From the NCBI GenBank assembly GCA_022495005.1, contig JAGYXB010000798.1:1-64000 (forward strand): a stretch of 64,000 nt of DNA, written 5' to 3'. The notes under the pieces were generated by a model, which saw only the letters and a program-made list of their open reading frames with translations, was not told where the DNA came from and did no database searches. The DNA is from Rhyacophila brunnea. Taxonomy: Eukaryota > Arthropoda > Insecta > Trichoptera > Rhyacophilidae. Below, in pieces: positions 22,688 to 33,002 of this stretch (position 1 is its first letter; each line of letters starts with the position of its first letter). The translations under genes and the position numbers were made by a program.

Positions 22688-22924
22688 TACCTTTGAAGGG
22701 AAATAGTGACTTATTTTTACTATTAGATTAAATTTGTGATGTGTTTATCGTTATACTTATCTGGTCAACCACCCACGCCAGGCCCCTAGGCTTGAACCCT
22801 GTCAGCCCCCCCTCCCTTGTGGGGGCTATGGCGCATCCTTCCAAGACACCAAAATCCGATTGGTTTCAGGCAAGCCAGGTTGAAGTTCTCTTCTGGCATT
22901 ACTAAATGTGTTTTCTGATTTCAG

Positions 22925-23077
22925 GCCAATATCAAAGCGGAGGTGGATTTGGAAGGTCAGGACGTCCCGCTGGTTGAGGAGGAAGAAGAAGCAATGCCCG
23001 TCTACGTTGAGCAGCATCCGATCGCCCCCGAGTTTGGCCAGTTCTCCGACTCTGCGATACTCCCCAACGAGGCAGAG
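22925..23077 (+). CDS. C2H2 zinc-finger protein, second coding exon
   Basis: Acceptor 'ctgatttcag' at 22924 and donor GCAGAG|gtgata at 23077/23078 enclose 51 codons in phase 0. They read 'ANIKAEVDLEGQDVPLVEEE' to 'FSDSAILPNEAE'. The segment is GC-rich and strongly acidic (a run of five or more Glu), in contrast to its flanks. The reading frame joins both neighbours without a stop. An acidic linker like this between a short N-terminus and finger domain is common in regulatory proteins. No domain is recognised. Confidence 0.6.
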
Positions 23078-23220
23078 GTGATAAAACAATCCATTGTTCC
23101 GTCAAAAAGGAAAATCTCAGTGCAATTTTTGCAGTTTATTATAATACTTGTTTAGAATTAATAAGGTAGCAAAAAACCGTCTAAAATTCATCATAAAATA
23201 TATAGTATTGGGGTGGTATG

Positions 23221-24403
23221 CAACGTTCCCTCTAATTTTTCTATTGTATGTGCAGATCATCAATGCATCTGAGCAGTGCACTAGGGTTGGTGTCACCTGC
23301 CATCCGGTGCGGTAAATTTACACCCCCCCCCACAAACACACATACAATTATTCATTGAAACTTATTCATTAATTTAAGTCATTTTACATTACAACGTTTT
23401 TATTAACTCGTATTCTTATTTGTCCGGTACAAATGTTGCAATCGATTTTTAACTAACTTCCCGACTAGCTAGACATTTAAAACTTTTACAATATATCAAA
23501 ACATGATGCCAATGCATTTTTTTAATACTTTTAGCCATCTTTAAGTAGAATTGAATTCATTTTCAGTTAATTCTGTTTTGTATGAAAAGTTATTTCGGAA
23601 GAAATCCGTAATCCACTCCACTATTATTTGTTGCTAGGGGTCTGGGGTCCTAGCAACTAAATTATTAATATATACGTGCGTTACTATGGAAATCAATATG
23701 ACATTTCAGTATTATTTCTATCAAGTACAAATTTTTTTGATCGTTTAAGCTAGCTAGTCAAGTTTATATGATTCAACAGAAAATTCAAAAAATGTATATA
23801 AAAAGTTCTTTTTATCTTGTAATTATTATAACTAACAACGATATTTTTTGAAGTACTTACCTAAATAAAAAAAATAGGAAATAAAGAAAAAAGTGTTTTA
23901 ACAAAAAACGCATCTAGTGCTAACACCGCGACTGGCACGTTTGGAGTACTTGGCCATTAGATATAATTAACGTGTTATTTAAATGTGGTAATTAAAAGGT
24001 AATTAAAAGTTCAGCAGTGATTGTGTTAAATACTAAACTTGCAGAATGTTTTTTTTATATTTAATAGTATAGGCACATAGGTGGTCGTTGACAAACACTA
24101 AAACACGTATCTTCTTTTCGTATAGGTAGGTACTTTGGCACGCAATAGAACGGGACGAATATAGTGATTCCGCCCGATATAAAATTTCACTTGCGTGCTC
24201 GCGTTAGTCGCACTTGACCACCTTGAGAAGTGTCGAAGAATTGTGGATGTGATGGTTTCGTGCATTCGAGCGAAACTAAAATCTGGCAAAGGAAACTTTT
24301 TCAAAATTTTTGTGTGAGGACTATGCGGGGGGTGAAAACATGTATGCGGACATATTTTGGTAGGTGTGCGCGCGCATATGCGCACCCCTTTCAGGGAACA
24401 TTA
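23221..24403. mobile_element. hAT-Tip100-like element, copy 2 (1.2 kb)
   Basis: Starts CAACGTTCCCTCTAATTTTT and ends 'tttcagggaacatta'. The flanks gtggtatg (23213-23220) and atggtatg (24404-24411) are an 8-bp TSD with one mismatch. The interior includes a 0.5-kb repeat (23390-23880). It lies in the second intron of the zinc-finger gene. No transposase. Confidence 0.75.
23390..23880 (+). repeat. 0.5-kb dispersed repeat (inverted partner 42095-42552)
   Basis: 'aacgtttttattaactcgta', 'taacttcccgactagct', 'gaattcattttcagttaatt' and 'tatatacgtgcgttactatg' occur in reverse complement and order at 42095-42552. It may be an insertion inside the hAT element. Confidence 0.65.
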
Positions 24404-24520
24404 ATGGTATGATATGCGTGGAGATGTACAAATTAATTCAAATTCAGTGCAGAAATGAAAAAATACATAATACAGTTGAATTCTAATGGATTTAAGTTTT
24501 GTACTATTCCAATTAGGTAA

Positions 24521-24650
24521 TTTTTTGCGACCCGGGTTTCGCCTTTCGGCATCTTCAGGCGCCGTGTACACTCACCAAAGGTAAACACACACTGACACCG
24601 TGTGCACGGCGCCTGAAGATGCCGAAAGGCAAAACCGAGGTCGCAAAAAA
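24521..24650. repeat. Inverted repeat with hammerhead-ribozyme-like cores
   Basis: Two inverted arms of about 55 bp: 'gcgacccgggtttcgccttt' on the left, 'cgaaaggcaaaaccgaggtc' on the right. Read outward on each strand they give CTGAAGA, a GCC-GAAA-GGC hairpin, then GAAACC (left arm, minus strand) or AAAACC (right arm). CTGANGA plus GAA is the conserved core of hammerhead ribozymes, and the short palindromic 'acccgggt' would be a minimal stem III as in Penelope-like elements. Stem I seems weak and the right arm has lost the core G, so function is doubtful. Confidence 0.45.
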
Positions 24651-24766
24651 CGATCCGTTAGAATTTAAATTCAAATTCCATCAGGTACCTTCGGTCGATA
24701 GTATTAATATTATATTACCGTTGGGTCCTTTTGAAGCTAAATGGTAGAAAATCTATTCTTCTTTCT

Positions 24767-25080
24767 TTGACGATATCACCTCCTCAGTTGGAGTATATGG
24801 ACACCACATTTTGCTTCCAAGAATCCCTGTCACCCGCCAGTCATCTTGCGTCTTGCCATATCACACCAACATCCTGTATCTCCGCCATATATACCTTATA
24901 GATGGTATTTAGCGGTCTTCGAGAGATCATGAGATGCTGCACGGTCCGCTCTCTCATCTCCTGAAGTTAAACCACCACAAGCATCTCATCTCAAAGTTCA
25001 GTATGTTGATCTGAGCCTTCGTAAGGCACCATGACTCGCTGTCAGAATGCAAGCGTCGAATAGGCGGCATTTGCTTTTAA
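24767..25080 (-). mobile_element. RTE-like LINE 3' fragment, degenerate
   Basis: 'cagttggagtatatggacacca', 'cgtcttgccatat' and 'tatagatggtatttagcgg' match the 3' end of the RTE-like LINE on the minus strand (compare 36823-37000). Many small deletions; no open frame. Confidence 0.65.
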
Positions 25081-25088
25081 CTAATTAT

Positions 25089-26017
25089 CAGTGGTGAAGG
25101 TTGGAGATAGCTTGCGGAAATCCAACATACATAGTGCACACTAAACTTTGTCGCATTTATTTATTTTCATTGAACTAAGAATACAAACTGAAGATGGTTT
25201 TTCAGTTTGTATTGCACAATTGCATACGCCCAACCAAACCAAAACCAAAAGAAATTTAATAATCTTTTATATATAAAATGTCTAAAATTATACTAATATC
25301 TATTATGGTTGCTATGGGCAGGGTTTTATTTAATTTTAAAAACTGACCAATAGCCGCGTACTGACTGAGCGAGCGAGCAAATGCTCGGTCAGTCAGTATG
25401 CGGCTTGCCCAAGGCAAACGGTCGCGCCGCCTCGCCCGAGCGTTGCCACGGCTGATCCAAAACTTGTCGTCGGTTCTTGTCGATGCTCAAAGGTGCCTCA
25501 ATATTGTTGCAATATTGCACAGGACGGTAATATTTTGCTTCTTCGCTCGCATAATGGATAAATATCAATATTTGAAGCTAATTCTTCAAATAATCTATTC
25601 CCGTATTGTAATCTACTTTCTACGTACCCAAAAGCTTTTAGATTTTTGCTTCTTTTTCATTACAAGTCGATGAATTAGTAAAAACGCAGTAGCTGCGACA
25701 GCAATTCGCACGCGCGGCCTCATCTCGACTTTGCGTTATACTAAATTGCTCGGACGGCTTATGGCTCGGCCTTGCTCTGCGCGGCAGCCTCGCGTAACGT
25801 TAATTTTGTTCCGAGCTGCCTCACGTGGCAATTGTCGCGAGGCAGTTGCCCGAGGTAGCCTCGGGAGGCTGCTCGCTCAGTTAGTACGCGGCTAATACCA
25901 TTTGCAATTTGTATTCTTAGGTAAATGAAAACAGATATCTAAGTACGACTGACAAAGCTTTTTAGTTTGTACTATTTATGTCAGAGCTCCAGAGCCTACC
26001 TCCACTATTCACCAATG
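25089..26017. mobile_element. hAT-MITE copy with nested TIR element
   Basis: Left end CAGTGGTGAAGGTTGGAG, right end 'gcctacctccactattcac', with the family interior between. It is split by the 0.54-kb element at 25353-25892. Confidence 0.6.
25353..25892. mobile_element. Nested GC-rich TIR element
   Basis: Starts GCCGCGTACTGACTGAGC and ends 'gctcagttagtacgcggc', with TA on both sides. The GC-rich subterminal sequence has many 'gcctcg' and 'cgaggc' words. No transposase; TA flanks could mean Tc1/mariner-type insertion. Confidence 0.65.
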
Positions 26018-26132
26018 TCGAGTATAGTCATGAGTCCCAGACACTCTGCATCACACTATCGTGTGAATACCCTATCGGGGTCAGTCTGCACATTTGATAA
26101 TTTGGGCGAGATCCTGTGTTATTCATTGATAA

Positions 26133-26907
26133 CAGTGGCGAAGGGTGACTTTTGGAAAGAGGTAAGCTGTGGAGATCTGATAAAAAGAGCACACTTGTCA
26201 GGTATACTTACGAGAATAGTACGATATTTACTACTAGTGAATAGGCACACACTAATAAATGACAACGACACACTAATTCAATGAAACTTCAAAAACTCAT
26301 TGACGACATAAAAATGAGCGATGTGTTTAAATTACGTATTTTTCAAAACATGTATACCCATCAAAAATCATTAGATAAAATTTATTTTTATTTTTAAAAA
26401 CAATCTATACTTACTTATTTATTAATATTCGATTAAACGCTGTTGAAATTATTTTTTTAATTATCTAATTATTATTGATTTTGGACAAAGTGCGCAGTCG
26501 TGACAACAATATTATGCGCGAATGTTTTAGGCTCTGCGATAGGAGCTTACCTTATTTCGTACAAATCAGCAGACTTGCTGAGGTTACGAGACATAAAGTC
26601 CATACGAAAAAAATTCAGAATTCTTTCACACATAATCGGAAATTTATTTACGTCTAAACGTCGCGGCGTTTATTATTTATTTACGGCGCGCTGTGGTATA
26701 TTTTTTAATACCTTTGCAGATTGTTTTGTAAACTGTGTAATACTGTAATACATTCCTACATATACGACATCTCTCGTTGGCAAAATAAATTATTTTTATA
26801 TAACATAAAACAATGAAGTGATTAAGTATATAAATATGCAATTAAAAAATATTTTTCTTAAGAAGGTAGGCTTTAAATAACCGCCTAGTATGGAGTCTTC
26901 GCCACTG
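26133..26907. mobile_element. hAT-like element with perfect 8-bp TSD
   Basis: Starts CAGTGGCGAAGGGTGAC and ends 'tatggagtcttcgccactg'; the TSD ATTGATAA is at 26125-26132 and 26908-26915. It lies about 50 bp upstream of the acceptor of the zinc-finger exon. The interior has no transposase. Confidence 0.8.
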
Positions 26908-26964
26908 ATTGATAATAATATCTATTTAAATGGTTATTTACATGTTTTTGTTTAATTATTTCAG

Positions 26965-28083
26965 AATATCATGTACAATCATCCGTACGAAGCCTTAAAG
27001 ATGGAGTTTCGAAACTTCCTATCGCAAGACGGACGCGGACCGAACGATATGTCCGGCCCGATCGAGAAACCCGCTGACCAACCTCCGTCTATAGACATTA
27101 ACAACTACTTTCCCGAAGTCACCATAAACACAATGTCACGCCAGGATATGATACGCGATATTTTAGAGAATATTGCTTTCGTAGAGCTGCCGAGAGTCGC
27201 GTACTTTCGACGCAATTTTGTCTGCGGCACGTGTTACGCGATCTACGACTGTTTAGACGCATTGCAGGCGCATAAGTCAAGTCATTTGATCGATTTTGCG
27301 ACGTTATTTAACAAAACACGATTGGCGCAGATAAAAGAGAAGTATCTGAGAAAAATCGAGTATATATGTAACGACTGTGACTATATATGTTATAGTACGG
27401 GCCATCTGAAAAAACACAGACGAAAGCACTCAACTGAAACACCCTACCATTGCGATGTATGTAATTTTAAATGTAAAGCGCCCAATTATCTACGGCAACA
27501 CAAAATGATCCATACAGGAGAAACGAGGTACAACTGTAAAGAATGCAGTTACAAATGCCGCTTTTTAAAATCTCTACGGTTGCACGAGATGAAGCACAGC
27601 GGAATAATGCCGTTCAGCTGTCAGTTCTGCAACTATCGATGCCGTCTATCGAGCGATTTGAAAAAGCATCTTTTAATACACAACGGAACGAAAGACTTCA
27701 AATGCGATCAGTGCGTGTATTCATGTCTACGATCCGGCGATTTGAAAATTCATAAAATGATTCACAGCGACGACAAACCTTTCAAGTGCGACGCGTGCGC
27801 GTACGTTTGCAGGCGGCGGGGCGATCTACGCAAGCACAAGACCACGCACGACAATCTGAATCTGTTACAGTGCACCGAGTGCCATTACGAGTGTAGATCG
27901 CCCATCTCGATGAAGCGTCACAGGGTGATTCACAACGATTTCATAGACCCGGCACTTTTGGCGGAGTCTTCCACTTCCCTCGCGGACCCCGACTCGATGT
28001 CTCTGGCGAATTTTCTGGCGTCCTCGCACGTCATGCAGGAGGCTTGCAACGGCCCGCTCGGGGGTGAAATGGGAAATGTTTAG
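26965..28083 (+). CDS. C2H2 zinc-finger protein, last exon (eight fingers)
   Basis: Acceptor 'ttatttcag' at 26964; the frame is open from AAT 26965 through ATG 26971 to TAG 28081-28083 (372 codons). Counted from ATG 26971, fingers start at Cys 85, 133, 161, 189, 217, 245, 273 and 301. Fingers 2-8 repeat exactly every 28 residues with C-x2-C-x12-H-x3-H. Each of fingers 2-8 has an extra cysteine seven residues after its first (C-x2-C-x3-C; e.g. 'CNDCDYIC', 'CKECSYKC', 'CDACAYVC'), often after an aromatic, reminiscent of REST/NRSF-like fingers. Finger 1 is divergent and isolated. It is likely a sequence-specific nuclear DNA-binding regulator. Joined to 14948-15064 and 22925-23077 it gives about 462 residues. 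ATG 26971 could also be an alternative start. The orthologue is not identified. Confidence 0.85.
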   Translation, partial: NIMYNHPYEALKMEFRNFLSQDGRGPNDMSGPIEKPADQPPSIDINNYFPEVTINTMSRQDMIRDILENIAFVELPRVAYFRRNFVCGTCYAIYDCLDALQAHKSSHLIDFATLFNKTRLAQIKEKYLRKIEYICNDCDYICYSTGHLKKHRRKHSTETPYHCDVCNFKCKAPNYLRQHKMIHTGETRYNCKECSYKCRFLKSLRLHEMKHSGIMPFSCQFCNYRCRLSSDLKKHLLIHNGTKDFKCDQCVYSCLRSGDLKIHKMIHSDDKPFKCDACAYVCRRRGDLRKHKTTHDNLNLLQCTECHYECRSPISMKRHRVIHNDFIDPALLAESSTSLADPDSMSLANFLASSHVMQEACNGPLGGEMGNV

Positions 28084-28639
28084 TCGAGGTTTGGTCTCGC
28101 AGCCTCACATCAGCTATGGTGACAATTGAGCATATTAAATCCTTAAAAGCACTCTTTACAAGACACTTGCATAGCCTGTGATCATCTACACCTTGGAAAA
28201 GTGGATATTATCTCTGCAAAATGAACGAGCCTAGAGACAGTAACACTCAACAAAGCTTAGCTCTATGTTCTGTATGAAGATTGCAATGCAATGCGCATAT
28301 GCGCAGTTAATCAAGATTGGGAGACTGCTTTAAGTAAGTCATGAAAAAGAGTGAAACGTTGACCAATTCAATTTAAGAGACAGGTCAATAGTTCGCTTGG
28401 TAGACGGAGCTACCAGATCTGTAACAGATGTATGCCATATTCTTCAGTACCGAACTGGAAAGTGGTCACCGTCAGAAAGGACAGAGCTGCTGGAGAAAGC
28501 CAGAATCATTTACATTAGGTTGTCATGCTTCTGACGATATTTGAACAAAACAATCATGCATCTTCTCGTGTCGGTTTTTATGCCCACATAAAGATAAACC
28601 CTCAAATTGAAGATACATTGATGCATGTCCGTAGTATAC
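28084..28639. other. 3' flank of zinc-finger gene, nothing recognised
   Basis: No AATAAA immediately follows the stop; ATATTAAA-like words occur at about 28133. I see no exon or clear repeat before the LINE fragment at 28640. Confidence 0.4.
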
Positions 28640-29041
28640 AATATACAATTTCAAGTGTAGGGTGTTCAACCAATGTGTGCTACCCGTGCTCACGTAAGGC
28701 TGCAAGATGTGGACCCTCAACACGAGAGATGTCCAAAGGCTAAGAATCGCACAGCGAGACATGAAAGGGTGTATGTTGGGCGTCACGCGAAAGGACCGTA
28801 AGAGAAACTAATGGGTTAGGAAGCAGACAGGAGTACTCGATGTAATAGACGTTGCCAAACAGCTGAAATGGAGATGGCGGGGCACATTGCTCGCCGAAAG
28901 GACGGCCACTGGACAAATGCCGTCATCCAGTGGTACCGTGCCCTAAAAGCCGCTGGATTAACGAACTGGTAAAGTTCGGCGGAAATACGTGGCAGCGAAT
29001 GATACAGGACCGAGAGAGTTGGAAGAAGCTAGGGGAGGCCA
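28640..29041 (+). pseudogene. LINE 3' fragment, same family as 16395-17172
   Basis: 'gggtgttcaaccaatgtgtg', 'gtatgttgggcgtcacgcga', 'aaatggagatggcg' and 'cggcggaaatacgtggcag' parallel the C-terminal part of the LINE at 16395-17172. Several frameshifts. Confidence 0.75.
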
Positions 29042-30247
29042 AATAGTGTGTACTTCAATGCTCACCTTTTGCATACCATGCGCCATACGAGTTCAGATGC
29101 GCCATACAACTCAAGCACCAATCTACAATAGTCAGAAATGATCTCTTGGACGAGAGGGTGATCGCTGTCTTGGATCCCACTGATGGTGCTACAGCTGCCG
29201 GAGAGTCTCGTTTGGTGAAGATAACTCTCAACCACAGTCGTTGGATGTGATGAGAGAGAGAGAGAGAGAGAGAGAGCACTGAGAGCTTTTGAGCGTTTGG
29301 ATTTCACTAGTCTTTCAATGATTGGTGTTAAATTTGTTACTGAGAGCAGCAGAGAATTCTTCAAATTTGAATCAGTTATTCGCGACCTTGTTTTGCTTTT
29401 AATCAGCACTCAGGTGTTGCAAATTGAATATGGATTCAGTTATGGCGCCTACTTCAAAAGAATAAATAAGCGCAAAGATGCAATGCGCCACGGTTTGGCC
29501 ACCACTGGTCTACATGAATGATTCGACAGTCGTAAGCCGACACCATAACATGGCTTGAATTATCAATGAATGTATGATGAAAAATTGACAAGATATGGTA
29601 TCTAAGGTGACGTCTTCGATCATGGAAGTGACTACGGTGACAAACAAATGAAACTATTGGATTTATCGCAGACGGTTACGTTGCAACTGTAAGACCTTCC
29701 ACTCACGAGAATACTCGAAGAAGACGAGACTGAAACTAAAATTCCAGCCAATATCTATGTAGCTAATATATTTCAATGGCAGTTCGCTCACGGCAAGACT
29801 GGAATCTCTCAGTTTCAAAACGTTCGCTACTAAACTGAAGAGACGCGACGTGATGGTCTCCCATAAAACAGTGGTGCCAATATCAGTAGATTTGATGAAT
29901 AATCATATTTCTTAACAAAATTGGTAGCACTGAATTGAACTAAAGCAATAACAAGTCAAGACGTCATATGTTAAAGATGGGCGAACCGATTTTAATTTAA
30001 AATATGAGGCGGATGTTGAGAAATACTCCTGCCTGTATAATTACAGGCTGCCAGAATATTCCCGTAAAGATATTACGGAAAAAGCTTAGAATGACGTAGG
30101 AAAGACAATGGGTTTGACAGTTTAAGGTTATGAGATTATCAGGTTTCAGTAGCGCCGTATGCGAAGCCAGCATTGGCCAGTTTATGAGTTCCATCAGCAA
30201 CCAGTTTGTCCATGAGTGAAAGGATTATCCGTCGTCGCTTTGGAAGC
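29042..30247. other. No gene seen; GA microsatellite inside
   Basis: A (GA)n run lies at about 29252-29276. The rest has frames under 120 codons without domain signals. Confidence 0.5.
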
Positions 30248-31178
30248 TTATACCCCGTTTACACGTGCATGGATTGACTGCTGACAGTACGTATTATCGT
30301 GCAAGTTGCAAGTTTGCATGAATGGATCAAAAAATTTCAGCAGCTTCCGAATTTTCACGCGATAGTTGGAACTGCGCCTGCGCAGTAGACGATAGTGGCA
30401 AACTTGCCGAAAAAAATACAAACTACACCGGCATTTTGATGTTTACCAATTTTGACAATCTTTCAAATAATACCATACAAAGACTTGTGTACGCTTGAAG
30501 AATGAGATTGGCGAGACAGTCAGCACTTTTACGTGTCTTCTTCTTATTGTGCCATACCCTAGCGGAGGTCGGCCACCATCAAGGCGATCTTAGATTTGTC
30601 ATCTGCTACCCGGAATAGTTTAGTGGAGCTGCACTCGTACCAATCACAGAGGCGCCATCGTCCTCTGCTACGCTTACCATTGATCCTTCCTTGAATGACA
30701 AGTTGGGGAACGCTGTACTTTTGTCCTCTCATAATGTGGCCGAGGTACTGTAGTTTCCTGGTTTTGATACTGTGCAGAACTTTTCGGTCCTTTCCCATTC
30801 GATTGAGAACTTCAACATTTGTCACCCGGTCAGTCTAAGGAATTTTGAGGATCCGTCTACACAGCCACATCTCGAAAGCTTCAAGTCTCTATGATATCAC
30901 TTGGTTTATCGTCCATACTTCTATACTATAGAAAAGAATTGAGAGAACATAACAACGTACCATACGCAGTCTCAGACCTAGGTTAAGGTCTCGATTGCTA
31001 AGAAGGCGTCTCATTTTGAGAAAGGCACTCCTTGTGAGTTTCTATTTCCTGAGACTGGTCCCGTTTCTCATTGACCCATGTACCTCACACGTTCAATTGG
31101 TTCGCTGTTAATGACAAAACAGTTATTATTACACACTATTGGTGCCAATAAATCCATGCACGTGTACAGGCATTATTA
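30248..31178. mobile_element. DNA element split by a LINE insertion
   Basis: Left end 'tttacacgtgcatggatt', right end 'aatccatgcacgtgtacagg' in inverse orientation. Between them lies LINE sequence at 30541-31110. The superfamily is not determined. Confidence 0.45.
30541..31110 (-). pseudogene. LINE 3' fragment, third family, copy 1
   Basis: On the minus strand the frame gives 'TNVEVLNRMGKDRKVLHSIK', 'KLQYLGHIMRGQKYSV' and 'QGRINGKRSRGR', a LINE C-terminal domain. A longer version is at 37405-37865. Upstream pieces ('agaattgagagaac') are also present but out of frame. Confidence 0.8.
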
Positions 31179-31626
31179 GACTGTGCAGAAATAATCCAAG
31201 ACCTACATCAGGTTGTCACAGTTCTAATATGATGGTGATTGCTTCGAATCTCTGCGTTATGATAACTGTGGTGAAAGCTAAAACGAAACGGAATTTGTAA
31301 ATATTTATTGTCTGAACTGTTGTACATTAGTGCGGGAGAGAGTGACAAATTGAAGTGCTGTGTTTTATTCTCCAAGTGAAATACGGAGCAGGAAGAAGAT
31401 GAATTGCTTGGACGAAGAATCTGAGATCGTTTCCAATGAAACGCGCTCAATCGTTACTAGTGATTAGTGACAGGTGACAGATGTGAAGAACTGTGAAGAA
31501 TTAGAAAAAATTACATAGTCAATAGTACTACCTAAATAATCAACTGACTAATTTAAATCATAATTATTGAAGGGCTGAGGATTAAAGGGAAACAAGCCGT
31601 CACATCAGAACTGAAATTTTATGTGT

Positions 31627-31735
31627 TAAGCAGCGGCGAAGGGTGGAGGTAGGCTGTGTAGATTCAACACAAATTGAAAAACAATATGTGTACCTGCCAG
31701 ACTCAGGATTCGAACCTGGGACCCACAACACTATA
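31627..31735. mobile_element. hAT-MITE left end joined to inverted SINE A piece
   Basis: 'cagcggcgaagggtggaggt' opens a MITE that is cut after about 45 bp by the 5' half of a minus-strand SINE A ('aggattcgaacctgggacc' at about 31704-31722). Confidence 0.6.
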
Positions 31736-31738
31736 GGC

Positions 31739-32657
31739 CAGTGGCGAAGAAGGTAAGATCCGCCATAAATAATGCACACTAAACTTAAGCTTAAGCATTG
31801 GACTATAACGCCGTGGGTCCCAGGTTCGAATCCTGGGTCTGACAAGTACACATATTGTTTTTTAATTTGTGTGTGTCAGGGTACGGACCTAATAGGTTGA
31901 GCAAGTGACTGACATCCATTTCTCGTAAATCAAAATCTGTCAATACAAACCTTTACTCTGTGGAAGCCCATATGATCTTATTAGGATCGGACATGGTCGA
32001 AAGAAGAAAAGAAAGAAACTTTGTCAGTCATACGTATTTGTTTTCATTGAAACAATACTACAACAATTAACAGATGGTGTTGGTTAGTTTTAAAAATTCA
32101 ATTAAACCTGCGAAAACCAAGCCATAATAGATGACAGTCAAAAAATACTCGTCTATCTATAAAATATCTAAAATTATGCAATTAAATCATACATAACTTT
32201 GGATATTTTATAGATAAAATAATATTTTTTATCTATTTTAGTTTGTTTTAAGCAGGGCTTAATGAATTTAAAAAAAATGAACAAACAATATGTGTAATAT
32301 TTTTCTTAATTCAACGAAAACAATTAAGTATGAATGAAAAACTGTGCAGAATTTTGTCATAACGCCCAAAGTCCACTAAAACTGTTAATGGTGTGGTTTA
32401 GGCACGGTTTAATTAATTTTTAAAAACTAACCAATACCATCTGTAAATTTTAGTCTTCGTTCAATAAAAACATGACTAAAAAACTTAAATGTGCACTATT
32501 TATGGCGGATCTTAACAGCCTACCTCCACCCTTCGCTACTGCTATAAGCCGACCAGGTAGTCTTAGTTTAATGAAAACAAATAAATGTGACTGACAAAGT
32601 TTAATGTGCACTATTTATATCGGATCTTAACAGCCTACCTCCGTCCCTCGCCACTGC
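31739..32657. mobile_element. hAT-MITE, long copy with SINE and duplications
   Basis: Starts CAGTGGCGAAGAAGG and ends 'cctacctccgtccctcgccactg'. The interior has two tandem right ends ('ttcgctactg' at 32544 and 'ctcgccactg' at 32648), plus the internal AT hairpin 'atattttatagata'. A SINE A copy (31796-32014) is nested near its left end. Confidence 0.65.
31796..32014 (+). mobile_element. SINE family A nested in hAT-MITE
   Basis: 'cttaagcattgg', B-box GGTTCGAATCC, body, then 'gatcttattaggatc' and an AAGAAA tail. AAACTT occurs on both sides and may be its target duplication. Confidence 0.8.
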
Positions 32658-32662
32658 AGCCC

Positions 32663-32922
32663 TATGTCGTAACTTGTGACATGACGTAAATGTGACGTAT
32701 GCTCAATACACGCATCGAGGCGAGCCGCCCAATGCACACGGCTCACCATAAATATTATGCTGAAACACCTATTTGTGTATGGAGACAATGAATAACGCCA
32801 GTATTAGAGTAGCGTTAATTTCTCGAAGACTATTGACTCACTCCGGTAATACGTCACAATGATGTCATATGACGTCATGTCGCCGGGTGACTTCAACTCA
32901 CAAGTTACAACGTAAGGCCCCT
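32663..32922. mobile_element. Short TIR element
   Basis: 'ccctatgtcgtaacttgtga' at the left and 'tcacaagttacaacgtaagg' at the right are inverted ends. The interior is rich in 'gacgtca' words. About 260 bp, no ORF. Confidence 0.5.
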
Positions 32923-33002
32923 GATCTATACTAGACTAGAATCGGGTTACATTCCATGAACTTCTGTATATAAAATGTTTTCATTATAATCACAGCAGTG
33001 TA

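Larger units (their letters stand above)
15065..22924 (+). other. First intron of zinc-finger gene, TE-filled
   Basis: An inferred intron of 7.86 kb (gt at 15065, ag at 22924). It contains a LINE fragment, a TTAA element, a hAT-Tip100-like element with a nested THAP element, pogo/Tigger remnants, an RTE-like fragment and a SINE, listed separately. The stretches 15065-15524, 19690-20430 and 21139-21578 show nothing recognisable beyond low-complexity sequence. Confidence 0.5.

Noticed and set aside
29252..29276. GA repeat as regulatory GAGA site
   Set aside because: Simple microsatellite without promoter context.
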